Shown piece by piece: positions 31,657-40,580 of a stretch of 64,000 nt of DNA (position 1 is the first letter of the stretch; each line of letters starts with the position of its first letter). The stretch is from Azoarcus sp. DD4. Lineage in GTDB: Bacteria; Pseudomonadota; Gammaproteobacteria; Burkholderiales; Rhodocyclaceae. The notes beneath the pieces are model-generated. The model was not told the origin of the DNA. It made no database searches and was given only the letters and a program-made list of their open reading frames with translations. The translations under genes and the position numbers were made by a program. Location of the stretch: contig NZ_CP022958.1 of assembly GCF_006496635.1 (NCBI RefSeq), positions 1,178,001-1,242,000 of the forward strand, written 5' to 3'.

Positions 31657-33651
31657 ATGAGCTATCAGGTTCTCGCACGCAAATGGCGGCCGAAGTCCTT
31701 CGGCACGCTGGTCGGTCAGGAGCACGTTGTCCGGGCGCTGTCGCACGCGCTGGCGACGGGGCGGCTGCATCACGCCTATCTGTTCACCGGAACGCGCGGC
31801 GTGGGCAAGACCACCATCAGCCGCATCCTGGCCAAGGCGCTCAACTGCGAAACCGGCGTGACGGCCGAACCTTGCGGGCAGTGCGATGCCTGTCGCGCGA
31901 TCGATGCCGACCGCTTCCCCGACTACGTCGAGATGGACGCCGCCTCCAATCGCGGCGTCGAGGACATGGCCGCGCTGCTCGACAAGGCGGTGTATGCGCC
32001 GGTACAGGGCCGCTACAAGGTCTACATGATCGACGAAGTGCACATGCTCACCGGGCATGCCTTCAATGCGATGCTGAAGACGCTGGAAGAGCCGCCCGAG
32101 CATGTCAAGTTCATCCTCGCGACCACCGATCCCCAGAAGATTCCGGTCACGGTCCTGTCCCGCTGCCTGCAGTTCAACCTCAAGCAGATGCCGCAGGGAC
32201 ATATCGTCGAGCACCTCGACCGCATTCTCGCTGCCGAGCAGGTGTCCTTCGAGGCGGGGGCGCTGCGGCACATCGCCAAGGCGGCCAACGGCTCGATGCG
32301 CGACGCGCTGTCGCTGCTCGATCAGGCCATCGCGCACGGTGCGGGCAAGGTGCAGGAGGAGCAGGTCACCCACATGCTGGGCACGGTGGGGGACGACCAC
32401 GTGCATGCGATCCTCGAAGCGCTGGCCGCAGGCGACATAGCCGGCCTGCTGGCGGTGGCCGACGGCATGGAGGCACGCAGCCTGTCCTTCGACGCTGCGC
32501 TGCAGGCACTGGCCTCGCTGCTGCACCGGGTTGCACTGTTCCAGTTCGCGCCGGCCGCGATCGCCGACGAGGCCGAGCGCCAGCGCATCGAGCCGCATGC
32601 GGCGGCTTTCGATGCGGAGTTCCTGCAACTCGCCTATCAGATTGCCATACATGGACGCGACGAACTTGCGCTCGCCCCCGACGAATACACCGGCTTCACG
32701 ATGACCTTGCTGCGCCTGCACGCCTTCCGGCCGGAGCAGCCGCCCGCGCTCGGCGGGCCGGCCGGACGGGGCGATGGCGGTGCCGGTCTGGCGCGTCGGC
32801 CGGATGTCGGTGCCGGGGCGCCCACGCCGCAGCCCGCCGGCGGCGTGCCGCCGGCCGCGGTCGTCGCCGAACCGCAGTCCGTTGCCGAACCGCAGTCCGT
32901 TGCCGAGCGCACCATTGCCGTCCCACCGGTGCAGCAGCCCGTGGCAACGCCGCAGTTGGCAGGACTGGACCGGATTGCGCCCGCTGCGGCGCCCGCACCC
33001 ACGACTGCGGTTCCGGCAACCGTCTCGCAGCCGTCGCCTCCAGCCATGCCGGCGCGTGATATCCCGCCGTGGGAGGATCTGCCGCCGGAGGCTCAGTGGG
33101 GCGAGGATCCGCTGGCCGGTGCTTCCCGTGGCGGATTCGATGCCGAGGCCGAGTCGCCGGCTCCGCGGCCCGAGCCGGTTGCGCGAGTTGAGCCGGCAGC
33201 GATCGCCGAGTCCTCGCCGGTGCCGCGTGCGCCGGCGGTCGAGTCCGGTGACGCCGAGGCCGCCCTGGCCGCAGGCGACTGGCGTGCGCTGGTGCGCATG
33301 CTCGGTCTGGGCGGCATGGTGCGCGAACTCGCTCAGCACTGCGAATGGCTGGGGCACGATAACGGGCATCTCGAGTTGCGCCTGTCGTCGACCCACCGCC
33401 ATCTGCTGGAGATGAACCGCAACGCGGTGGACCGCCTGCAGGAATTCCTCGGGACGCTGTTCGGGCGCGACTTTCGCCTGAAAATTTCGGTTGGCGACAT
33501 CGAGGGCGAAACCCCGGCGCAGCGCGACGAGGTCGAGCGGCGGCAACGCCATGCGGCGGCGGTGGCGGCGCTCGAACTGGATCCTTTCGTGCGCGAGCTG
33601 ATCGAACGCTTCGACGCAACCTTGCTGGAAGACACGGTACGGCCGCTTTAG
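31657..33651 (+). CDS. dnaX: DNA polymerase III subunit tau
   Basis: Clamp-loader ATPase, 664 aa. Walker A TGTRGVGKTT (about 44-53), the zinc module with four Cys (CETGVTAEPCGQCDAC), VEMDAASNRGVEDM, the DEVH box (MIDEVHM) and the SRC arginine-finger motif are all present. A Pro/Ala-rich linker (about 360-530) leads to the C-terminal tau domain that binds the polymerase. No A-rich slippery heptamer is visible near the linker, so a gamma-type frameshift product is not evident. ATG 31657 (MSYQVLARKWRP) is the family start. Operon with ybaB and recR. Confidence 0.96.
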   Translation: MSYQVLARKWRPKSFGTLVGQEHVVRALSHALATGRLHHAYLFTGTRGVGKTTISRILAKALNCETGVTAEPCGQCDACRAIDADRFPDYVEMDAASNRGVEDMAALLDKAVYAPVQGRYKVYMIDEVHMLTGHAFNAMLKTLEEPPEHVKFILATTDPQKIPVTVLSRCLQFNLKQMPQGHIVEHLDRILAAEQVSFEAGALRHIAKAANGSMRDALSLLDQAIAHGAGKVQEEQVTHMLGTVGDDHVHAILEALAAGDIAGLLAVADGMEARSLSFDAALQALASLLHRVALFQFAPAAIADEAERQRIEPHAAAFDAEFLQLAYQIAIHGRDELALAPDEYTGFTMTLLRLHAFRPEQPPALGGPAGRGDGGAGLARRPDVGAGAPTPQPAGGVPPAAVVAEPQSVAEPQSVAERTIAVPPVQQPVATPQLAGLDRIAPAAAPAPTTAVPATVSQPSPPAMPARDIPPWEDLPPEAQWGEDPLAGASRGGFDAEAESPAPRPEPVARVEPAAIAESSPVPRAPAVESGDAEAALAAGDWRALVRMLGLGGMVRELAQHCEWLGHDNGHLELRLSSTHRHLLEMNRNAVDRLQEFLGTLFGRDFRLKISVGDIEGETPAQRDEVERRQRHAAAVAALELDPFVRELIERFDATLLEDTVRPL

Positions 33652-33721
33652 GAGGGGCGTATCGCCTTGCGGCCGCACTCCGAATACCTATCCAACAACC
33701 ATTCTGAATGGAGAATCCATC

Positions 33722-34045
33722 ATGATGAAAGGCGGCATTGCCGGTCTGATGAAGCAGGCTCAGCAGATGCAGGACAACATGAAGAAGATGCAGGACCAAT
33801 TGGCCAGCGTCGAGGTCGAGGGCCAGTCCGGCGCCGGCATGGTCAAGGTGGTGATGACCTGCAAGCACGACGTGCGGCGGGTCAGCATCGACGACTCGGT
33901 GATGGACGACAAGGAAATGCTTGAGGATCTCGTTGCCGCTGCGCTCAACGATGCAGTGCGCAAGGTCGAATCCACGACCCAGGAAAAGATGGCTGGCTTT
34001 ACTGCCGGACTCAATCTGCCGCCGGGATTCAAGCTGCCGTTCTGA
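33722..34045 (+). CDS. YbaB/EbfC nucleoid-associated protein
   Basis: Small DNA-binding dimer of 107 aa, normally encoded between dnaX and recR. GLMKQAQQMQDNMKKMQDQL is the N-terminal helix and the family core KVVMTCKHDVRRVSIDD follows. Start at 33722 or the next ATG at 33725. It overlaps recR by one base (TGATG junction), so the two are coupled. Confidence 0.95.
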   Translation: MMKGGIAGLMKQAQQMQDNMKKMQDQLASVEVEGQSGAGMVKVVMTCKHDVRRVSIDDSVMDDKEMLEDLVAAALNDAVRKVESTTQEKMAGFTAGLNLPPGFKLPF

Positions 34046-34638
34046 TGTCGCCATCCAGTCTGGACGAGCTGATCGCCGCGTTGCGCTGCCTGCCCGGCGT
34101 CGGGCCGAAGTCGGCGCAGCGCATGGCCTACCATCTGCTGCAGCGCGACCAGCGCGGTGCCGCGCGGCTGGCGGGGGCCCTCGGGCATGCCCTCGAAGTG
34201 CTGCGCCATTGCGAGCGCTGCAATACCTTCTCGGAAGAGCCGGTCTGTCAGCGCTGCGCCAATCCCCGCCGCGATGCGGGCCTGCTGTGCGTGGTCGAGA
34301 TGCCGGCAGACCTGGCGATGATAGAGCAAACGCAGTCCTACGACGGTCTCTACTACGTGCTCATGGGGCGATTGTCGCCGCTCGACGGGATAGGCCCGCG
34401 CGAACTCGGTCTCGAACGGCTGATCGCGCGCGCTACCGACGGCAGCGTGCGCGAAGTCATCCTCGCCACCAATTTCACCAACGAGGGCGAGGCTACCGCC
34501 CACACCGTGGCTACGCTGCTCGCCGCGCGCGGCCTCAAGGTCAGTCGCATTTCGCGTGGTGTCCCGGTCGGCGGCGAGCTCGAACACACCGATACCGGCA
34601 CCATCGCCCAGGCGCTGGTCGAGCGTCGCGCCCTGTAG
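34045..34638 (+). CDS. recR: Recombination mediator RecR
   Basis: RecFOR-pathway protein that helps load RecA on gapped DNA. 197 aa with a helix-hairpin-helix (LRCLPGVGPKSAQRMAYHLL), a four-Cys zinc finger (CERCNTFSEEPVCQRC) and a Toprim domain (CVVEMPADLAMIEQT; ATNFTNEGEATA). Last gene of dnaX-ybaB-recR. Confidence 0.96.
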   Translation: MSPSSLDELIAALRCLPGVGPKSAQRMAYHLLQRDQRGAARLAGALGHALEVLRHCERCNTFSEEPVCQRCANPRRDAGLLCVVEMPADLAMIEQTQSYDGLYYVLMGRLSPLDGIGPRELGLERLIARATDGSVREVILATNFTNEGEATAHTVATLLAARGLKVSRISRGVPVGGELEHTDTGTIAQALVERRAL

Positions 34639-34765
34639 TTTCGCTCTGCTGCAGTGCCGCACGAGGATGTGCTCTTAGCCCTTCTGGCTATAAGGAGATC
34701 GCGTCCAAAGCCTTGCGGGCACTGGATTTCCTGACTTCACGCTTTCTCTGCTGCAGTGACTCCGC

Positions 34766-34771
34766 TATAAT
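34766..34771 (+). promoter_or_regulatory. -10 element upstream of petABC
   Basis: TATAAT, 53 bases before the petA start, in the 185-base gap after recR. The -35 region is weak. Confidence 0.45.
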
Positions 34772-34823
34772 CCGAAGGTTTTTTGTATCCGGGTCTTTGG
34801 TTTTCCTTTCAGGGAAGAGGGTC

Positions 34824-35417
34824 ATGAGCGTTGAACAAAAGATGGACAACGGCCGCCGCACTCTGTTGCTGGCGACGTCGGCTGCCGGCGGTGTCGCCGC
34901 GGTGGCGACGGCGGTGCCGTTCGTTGCCAGTCTGACGCCTTCGGAGCGCGCCAAGGCAGCAGGTGCGCCGGTCGAGGTCGATGTGGGCAAACTCGCTCCG
35001 GGCGAGATGATGACTGTGGAATGGCGTGGCAAGCCGGTGTGGATCCTGCGCCGCACGCCGGAAATGCTGGCATCGCTGGACAAGACGGACGCCAATGTGA
35101 GCGATCCTGAGTCGGCCAAGCCGATGCAACCGGAATACGCCAAGAACAAGCACCGCTCGATCAAGCCCGAGTACCTGATCGCAGTGGGCATCTGCACTCA
35201 CCTGGGCTGTTCGCCGTCCGACAAGTTCAAGGTCGGCGCCGAGAGCGGTGTCGGTGCAGACTGGCCCGGCGGTTTCCTGTGCCCCTGCCACGGTTCGCAG
35301 TTCGACCTCGCCGGCCGCGTCTACAAGAGCATGCCGGCGCCGGACAACCTCGAGATTCCGCCGCACAAGTACGTCGCGGACACCACCATCCTCGTCGGCG
35401 AAGACGGAAAGGCCTAA
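34824..35417 (+). CDS. petA: Ubiquinol-cytochrome c reductase Rieske subunit
   Basis: The [2Fe-2S] subunit of the bc1 complex, 197 aa. A Tat-type N-terminus (Arg11-Arg12 before a hydrophobic helix at about 14-34) anchors it to the periplasmic face. Rieske ligands are Cys124 and His126 (CTHLGC) and Cys153 and His156 (CPCHGS), with Cys129/Cys155 forming the disulphide. The open frame continues far upstream through recR; ATG 34824 follows GGGAAGAGG. First gene of petABC. Confidence 0.96.
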   Translation: MSVEQKMDNGRRTLLLATSAAGGVAAVATAVPFVASLTPSERAKAAGAPVEVDVGKLAPGEMMTVEWRGKPVWILRRTPEMLASLDKTDANVSDPESAKPMQPEYAKNKHRSIKPEYLIAVGICTHLGCSPSDKFKVGAESGVGADWPGGFLCPCHGSQFDLAGRVYKSMPAPDNLEIPPHKYVADTTILVGEDGKA

Positions 35418-35420
35418 GCG

Positions 35421-36689
35421 ATGACGACCAAATCCCAAGCCTTGCTGAACTGGGTCGACGAGCGCTTCCCGCTCACTTCGTCGATCAAGGGTCATCTGAC
35501 CGAATACTACGCGCCGAAGAACTTCAACTTCTGGTACTTCTTCGGTTCCCTGGCGCTGCTGGTCCTGGTGATCCAGATCGTCACCGGCATCTTCCTGGTG
35601 ATGCACTACAAGCCGGATGCGTCGCTGAATGCCGCCGGCGTGCCGGTCGCCTTCGCCAGCGTCGAGTACATCATGCGCGACGTGCCGGGCGGATGGCTGA
35701 TCCGCTACCTGCACTCGACCGGTGCTTCCGCGTTCTTCATCGTGGTGTACCTGCACATGTTCCGCGGCCTGCTCTACGGTTCCTACCGCAAGCCGCGCGA
35801 ACTCATCTGGATCTTCGGCACCCTGATCTTCCTGGCGCTGATGGCCGAAGCCTTCATGGGCTACCTGCTGCCGTGGGGCCAGATGTCGTTCTGGGGCGCG
35901 CAGGTGATCGTGAACCTGTTCTCGGCGATCCCGTTGATCGGGCCGGACCTGTCGCTGGTCATCCGCGGCGACTTCGTCGTGTCCGATGCCACGCTCAACC
36001 GCTTCTTCTCCTTCCACGTCATCGCCGTGCCGCTGGTGCTGATCGGTCTCGTCGCTGCCCACATCGTGGCGCTGCACGAAGTCGGCTCCAACAACCCGGA
36101 CGGTGTGGAAATCAAGAAGAAGAAGGACGCCAACGGCATCCCGCTCGACGGCATCCCCTTCCATCCGTACTACACGGTGAAGGACATTGTCGGCGTGGTT
36201 GCCTTCCTGTTCTTCTTCAGCGCGGTGGTGTTCTTCGCGCCGGAAGGCGGCGGCTACTTCCTCGAGTTCAACAACTTCATCCCGGCCGACCCGCTGAAGA
36301 CCCCGCCGCACATTGCGCCGGTCTGGTACTTCACCCCCTTCTACTCCATCCTGCGTGCGGTGACCTATCCGCTGTTCGGGCTGGACGCGAAGTTCTGGGG
36401 CGTTGTCGCGATGGGCGCGGCGGTCGTCATCATCGCTTTCCTGCCCTGGCTGGACCGCAGCCCGGTGAAGTCGGTGCGCTACAAGGGCCCGATCTTCAAG
36501 ACCGCGCTGGTCGTCTTCGTCATCTGCTTCTTCATCCTCGGCTACCTCGGCGTGCTGCCTCCGACCCCGGGCCGTACCCTGGTGTCGCAGATCTGCTCGG
36601 TGCTGTACTTCGCCTTCTTCCTGGCGATGCCGTGGTACAGCAAGCTCGACAAGTGCAAACCCGAACCGGAAAGGGTGACTTTCAAATGA
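35421..36689 (+). CDS. petB: Cytochrome b of the bc1 complex
   Basis: Quinol-oxidising membrane subunit, 422 aa, full-length cytochrome b with about eight helices. The heme-ligating His pair region HSTGASAFFIVVYLHMFRG, the second pair around FFSFHVIAVPLVLIGLVAAH, and the Qo-site motif PEGG are present. Starts 3 bases after petA and overlaps petC in ATGA. Confidence 0.97.
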   Translation: MTTKSQALLNWVDERFPLTSSIKGHLTEYYAPKNFNFWYFFGSLALLVLVIQIVTGIFLVMHYKPDASLNAAGVPVAFASVEYIMRDVPGGWLIRYLHSTGASAFFIVVYLHMFRGLLYGSYRKPRELIWIFGTLIFLALMAEAFMGYLLPWGQMSFWGAQVIVNLFSAIPLIGPDLSLVIRGDFVVSDATLNRFFSFHVIAVPLVLIGLVAAHIVALHEVGSNNPDGVEIKKKKDANGIPLDGIPFHPYYTVKDIVGVVAFLFFFSAVVFFAPEGGGYFLEFNNFIPADPLKTPPHIAPVWYFTPFYSILRAVTYPLFGLDAKFWGVVAMGAAVVIIAFLPWLDRSPVKSVRYKGPIFKTALVVFVICFFILGYLGVLPPTPGRTLVSQICSVLYFAFFLAMPWYSKLDKCKPEPERVTFK

Positions 36690-37441
36690 AATCGCGTGTC
36701 ATGAGTTTCATCAAGCGCGTTGCCGCCGTCGCGCTCTTCGCGCCGGCGATGGCGATGGCGGCCGGTGATGTCCTGCACCTGGACAAGGCTCCGGTGAGCA
36801 AGGATCCGGCGGCGTTGCAGCACGGCGCCAAGGTCTTCGTGAACTACTGCCTGAACTGCCACAGCGCTTCCTACCTGCGTTACAACCGCCTGCAGGAAAT
36901 CGGTCTGTCGGAGCAGCTCATCCGCGACAACCTGTTGTTCACCGCTGAAAAGACCGGTGACCTCATGAAGATCGCGATGCAGCGCGACGAGGCCAAGGCG
37001 TGGTTTGGTGCTGCACCTCCGGACCTCACCGTGATCGCCCGCTCGCGTGCGTCCGAGTTCGGCAGCGGCGCCGACTGGCTCTACACCTACCTGCGCCAGT
37101 TCTACCGCGATCCGGCCCGGCCTACCGGCTGGAACAACGTGATCTTCTCCAACGTCGGCATGCCGCACGTGTTGTGGCAGCTGCAGGGCGAGCAGGTTGC
37201 GCACGTCACCGAGAACGCGGACGGCACCAAGCACGTCGAACTCAAGCTCGCCAAGCCGGGTCTGCTGTCCGCCGAAGAGTACGACAAGACCGTCGCCGAT
37301 CTCGTCTCCTTCCTCGTGTGGATGGGTGAGCCGGTCGCCGACAAGCGCCGGACCATCGGCACCGTGGTGCTGATTTTCCTGGCCGGTCTGTTCGTGCTGT
37401 CCTACGCTCTGAAGAAGAATTTCTGGAAGGACGTGCATTGA
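36686..37441 (+). CDS. petC: Cytochrome c1
   Basis: Heme c subunit of the bc1 complex, 251 aa. Signal peptide of about 22 residues (ends AMAMAAG), heme motif CLNCH at residues 55-59, NVGMPHVLWQL with the likely axial Met, and a C-terminal anchor helix (about 228-246) before a basic tail. The ATG at 36686 overlaps the petB stop; ATG 36701 is possible. Confidence 0.95.
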   Translation: MKSRVMSFIKRVAAVALFAPAMAMAAGDVLHLDKAPVSKDPAALQHGAKVFVNYCLNCHSASYLRYNRLQEIGLSEQLIRDNLLFTAEKTGDLMKIAMQRDEAKAWFGAAPPDLTVIARSRASEFGSGADWLYTYLRQFYRDPARPTGWNNVIFSNVGMPHVLWQLQGEQVAHVTENADGTKHVELKLAKPGLLSAEEYDKTVADLVSFLVWMGEPVADKRRTIGTVVLIFLAGLFVLSYALKKNFWKDVH

Positions 37442-37492
37442 GCGGAAGCTTGAGCGGCCGTAGGGCCTAGCCTGCTTTCGTTATTGCCTGCC

Positions 37493-37523
37493 GCACCACG
37501 CGCACGCCGCGTGGTGCGCTTTT
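37493..37523 (+). terminator. Terminator of petABC
   Basis: Ten-bp perfect stem GCACCACGCG / CGCGTGGTGC with a 5-base loop, then GCTTTTGCTTTT. It lies between petC and sspA. Confidence 0.88.
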
Positions 37524-37550
37524 GCTTTTGTAATCCGGAGTCGTAATCCC

Positions 37551-38147
37551 ATGATGAATCTGTATTCCGGCACGACCGATCCCTTCAGTCACCGCTGCCG
37601 GATCGTGCTCTTCGAAAAGGGCATGGATTTCGAGGTGATCGATGTCGACCTCTACAACAAACCCGAGGACATCGCCGTCATCAACCCGTACAACCGCGTG
37701 CCGGTGCTGGTTGACCGCGATCTCGTGCTGTACGAGTCCAACATCATCAACGAGTACATCGACGAGCGCTTCCCGCATCCGCAGCTGATGCCGCCCGACC
37801 CGATCATGCGCGCCCGCGCCCGCCAGTTGCTGCACACCTTCGAGCAGGAGCTGTTCTCCCACATCGAAGCGCTGGAGGCCAACCAGAAGGGTGTCGACAA
37901 GACGCGTGCCCATGTGCGCGACCACCTCGCGCAGCTGGCGCCGATCTTCACCAAGCAGAAGTTCATGCTGGGCGAAGAGTTCTCGATGCTCGACGTCGCG
38001 ATTGCCCCGCTGCTGTGGCGCCTCGAGCACTACGGCATCGAGCTGCCGAAGGCGGCGGCGCCGCTGATGAAGTACGCCGAGCGCATTTTCAGCCGTCAGG
38101 GCTTCATCGACGCGCTGACGCCGTCCGAAAAGGTCATGCGTCGCTGA
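37551..38147 (+). CDS. sspA: Stringent starvation protein A (GST fold)
   Basis: RNA-polymerase-associated glutathione-S-transferase-fold protein, 198 aa. SspA helps stress and starvation gene control. MNLYSGTTDPFSHRCRIVLF, NPYNRVPVLVDRDLVLYESN and the C-terminal helical domain match. Typically encoded with sspB and often after petABC, as here. Confidence 0.94.
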   Translation: MMNLYSGTTDPFSHRCRIVLFEKGMDFEVIDVDLYNKPEDIAVINPYNRVPVLVDRDLVLYESNIINEYIDERFPHPQLMPPDPIMRARARQLLHTFEQELFSHIEALEANQKGVDKTRAHVRDHLAQLAPIFTKQKFMLGEEFSMLDVAIAPLLWRLEHYGIELPKAAAPLMKYAERIFSRQGFIDALTPSEKVMRR

Positions 38148-38211
38148 ACCCGTTCAGTGGCGCAGCCGTGCGCGGAGGCGCCACTACCCGTTCAATGCCG
38201 AAGAGCAAGTC

Positions 38212-38652
38212 ATGAGCAACGTATCCACCAAGCCCTACCTGATCCGAGCCATCTACGAGTGGTGTACCGATCAAGGCTATACGCCATACATCGCGGCCAT
38301 GGTCGACGACAACACGCGGGTGCCGCCGGGTTATGCGCGTGACGGCCAGATCGTGCTCAACGTCGGCCAGGACGCGACCCACCAGTTGGTCATGGATAAC
38401 GAGCTGATCAGCTTCCAGGCGCGCTTCAACGGTACGGTGCACTCGCTGCTGATACCGGTCGGTAACGTGGTTGCGATCTATGCCCGCGAGAACGGGCACG
38501 GCATGGCCTTCGAACTCGAGTCGGGCGCTGTTGAAGCCGGCGGCGAGGCGGCGGAGCCGGTCGCACTCGTGCCGGCCCCGGCAGCCGCCGAACCTGGCGG
38601 TGAGGGCGGCAAGCCGCCCCCGCGTGGCAACCATCTCAAAGTCGTGAAGTGA
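38212..38652 (+). CDS. sspB: SspB, ClpXP specificity-enhancing factor
   Basis: Adaptor that binds ssrA-tagged proteins and delivers them to ClpXP. 146 aa: folded N-terminal domain (KPYLIRAIYEWCTDQGYTPY; ISFQARFNGTVHSLLIPV) and a flexible Ala/Pro-rich tail ending in the ClpX-binding motif GNHLKVVK. It is 64 bases after sspA and cotranscribed with it. Confidence 0.95.
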   Translation: MSNVSTKPYLIRAIYEWCTDQGYTPYIAAMVDDNTRVPPGYARDGQIVLNVGQDATHQLVMDNELISFQARFNGTVHSLLIPVGNVVAIYARENGHGMAFELESGAVEAGGEAAEPVALVPAPAAAEPGGEGGKPPPRGNHLKVVK

Positions 38653-38687
38653 CCCAGGCATGGCGGTGCCCACGGCCCCGCCATGCC

Positions 38688-39875
38688 TCAGGCCGCGGGG
38701 CGTAGTTCGGCGTTGGCCGTCTTGCGCGCGTGAATCCAGCCGCGGTAGAGCTGCTCAAGCCGCTTGGCCATTTCGTCCGAATGCCAGTTGCGGGCGTAGT
38801 TGCGTGCCTCGTGGCCGAGTGCATCAAGTGCGCCGCGGTCGGCGAGTAGCGCCGCTGCGATCTCGGCGAAGCGGGCGGGATCGTCCGGGGCGATCCGGCA
38901 GCCGCGTTGGGGCAGGAGGATGTCTTGCGTACCCATCTCTGCCAGTGCGACCACCGGCGTGCCGAGTGCCATCGCCTCGAGCAACACCAGGCCCTGGGTC
39001 TCGGTGCGCGACGCGAAGACGAACAGGTCGGCTGCACGATAGCAATCGTGGAGTTCGCTGTGACGATCGAGGTAGCCGAGGAAGCGGACATGGCCACCAA
39101 GTCTGCGCTGCTCGGCAGCGGCGCGCAGACCGGCGAGCGCAGGCCCTTCGCCGGTGATCAACAGCAGGACCTTGTCGTCCAGTCGACGTAGTCGGTCGAT
39201 CATGTCGATCAGGAAGCCGATGTTCTTTTCATGGGCAACGCGACCGACGAAGAGCAGTAGCCGGGTATCGTTTGGAATGTCGTAGCGGCTGCGGAAGTAG
39301 TGCCCTTCACCGTCTCGGAATTGCTCGGCAGGGACGCCGGTCGGCAGTATCTCGACCGGGCGAGTCACGCCGTAGTCGGCGAGTGTGTCGGCCATCGCGC
39401 GTGACGGTACGATCACAGCGTCGAGTTCATTGCACTGTTCGCGCGAGAAGCGGCGCGCGAGGGCACGCAACCAGGCCTTGGGCAGGAAGGGGATGTAGTG
39501 GAACAGGTATTCCTCGAAGAAGGTGTGGTAGGTCGCCACGCAGGGAATCCCCAGGCGCCGCGCGATATCGAGCCCCGCGTAGTGGGCGATGAAGGGCGTG
39601 TGGATGTGCACCAGGTCGAAGCCGCCGGCCCGCAGGCTGTCGAACCGGGCGTCGATCTCGCCGCGCTTCATCATGCGGTCTTCCGGGTCCAGCGGGATGA
39701 AGCGCGAGGGGATGCGGATGATGTCTGCCGCGGTGGCGGCAGGGGCGGGATAGTCGGGTGCGATCAGCGTTGAGCGTACGCCGCGTGCGGCAAGGCCGTG
39801 GCGGAAGGTTTCGATCGATGTGCTCACGCCGTTGATGCGCGGAAAGAACACATCGGAAATCATCAGGATGTTCAT
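38688..39875 (-). CDS. GT4 family glycosyltransferase
   Basis: Retaining GT-B glycosyltransferase, 395 aa. N-terminal DVFFPRINGVSTSIETFRHG and the C-terminal donor-binding segment FVFASRTETQGLVLLEAMAL with its catalytic Glu. Resembles GDP-mannose-dependent alpha-mannosyltransferases of the PimB/MgtA group, but donor and acceptor cannot be fixed. No neighbouring sugar genes. Convergent with sspB. Confidence 0.86.
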   Translation of the reverse strand: MNILMISDVFFPRINGVSTSIETFRHGLAARGVRSTLIAPDYPAPAATAADIIRIPSRFIPLDPEDRMMKRGEIDARFDSLRAGGFDLVHIHTPFIAHYAGLDIARRLGIPCVATYHTFFEEYLFHYIPFLPKAWLRALARRFSREQCNELDAVIVPSRAMADTLADYGVTRPVEILPTGVPAEQFRDGEGHYFRSRYDIPNDTRLLLFVGRVAHEKNIGFLIDMIDRLRRLDDKVLLLITGEGPALAGLRAAAEQRRLGGHVRFLGYLDRHSELHDCYRAADLFVFASRTETQGLVLLEAMALGTPVVALAEMGTQDILLPQRGCRIAPDDPARFAEIAAALLADRGALDALGHEARNYARNWHSDEMAKRLEQLYRGWIHARKTANAELRPAA

Positions 39876-40052
39876 TGGCCGTCCGGATTGCCGAGTGCCG
39901 ACAATCTAGGCGATCGCGGTGACGGTTTCGTTGCAGCCTACCCGGAGGGTGGGGCCGGATTTCTTGACCGGTGTCATCGCGGGCGGCCGTTTGCTGGGTT
40001 ATAAGGCGGAACGTCGCTCGTATCCGGGGCGGCAGACAAGGAGGCAGGAAAG

Positions 40053-40541
40053 ATGCAGCAGATGGAATGGACCGATCAGTTCGAGCTCGGCCTGGGGCGG
40101 ATGGACGATACCCACCGCGAGTTCGTCGAACTCTACAACGTGCTCGCCGCAGCGACGGGAGAGACCTTCATCGAGCGGCTGGATGCCTTCATCGCGCACA
40201 CCGAAGCGCATTTCGACCAGGAAAACCGCTGGATGGAGCAGGTGAATTTCCCCGGTTGCCATCGCGCCGAGCACGACCGTGTGTTGACGGTGATGCGCGA
40301 CGTGCGCCAGCGCGCCGCCCGCGGCGACCTCTTCCTCGGCCGCAGGCTGGTCGAGGAACTGCCGCCGTGGTTCGATAATCACGTCGGCGGCATGGATGCC
40401 GCGCTCGCCTTTCATCTGCAGAGTATCGGTTTCGACGTGGAAACCGGCACCATGTCCGCCGCCGCTGCCGGGAGCTGTTCCGGATCGACTGCCAGCGGTT
40501 GCGCCTGTTCGACGTCGAGCGACGCAACAGCGGCCGCCTGA
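40053..40541 (+). CDS. Bacteriohemerythrin
   Basis: A 162-aa O2-binding di-iron protein. Ligands match the family spacing: His21, His53, Glu57 (HFDQE), His70, His74, His110 and Asp115. The C-terminal tail (after about 130) is rich in Ala, Ser and Cys and poorly conserved. Preceded by an AGGAGGCAGGAAAG ribosome site. Hemerythrins are common in microaerobic or denitrifying Rhodocyclales. Confidence 0.92.
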   Translation: MQQMEWTDQFELGLGRMDDTHREFVELYNVLAAATGETFIERLDAFIAHTEAHFDQENRWMEQVNFPGCHRAEHDRVLTVMRDVRQRAARGDLFLGRRLVEELPPWFDNHVGGMDAALAFHLQSIGFDVETGTMSAAAAGSCSGSTASGCACSTSSDATAAA

Positions 40542-40580
40542 CGCTTCGCTGCGGGCTCGAGGGGTGCGCAGCGGCTGGCG

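Noticed and set aside
31657..33651. Programmed frameshift for the gamma subunit of DnaX
   Set aside because: No A-rich slippery heptamer is seen near the linker.
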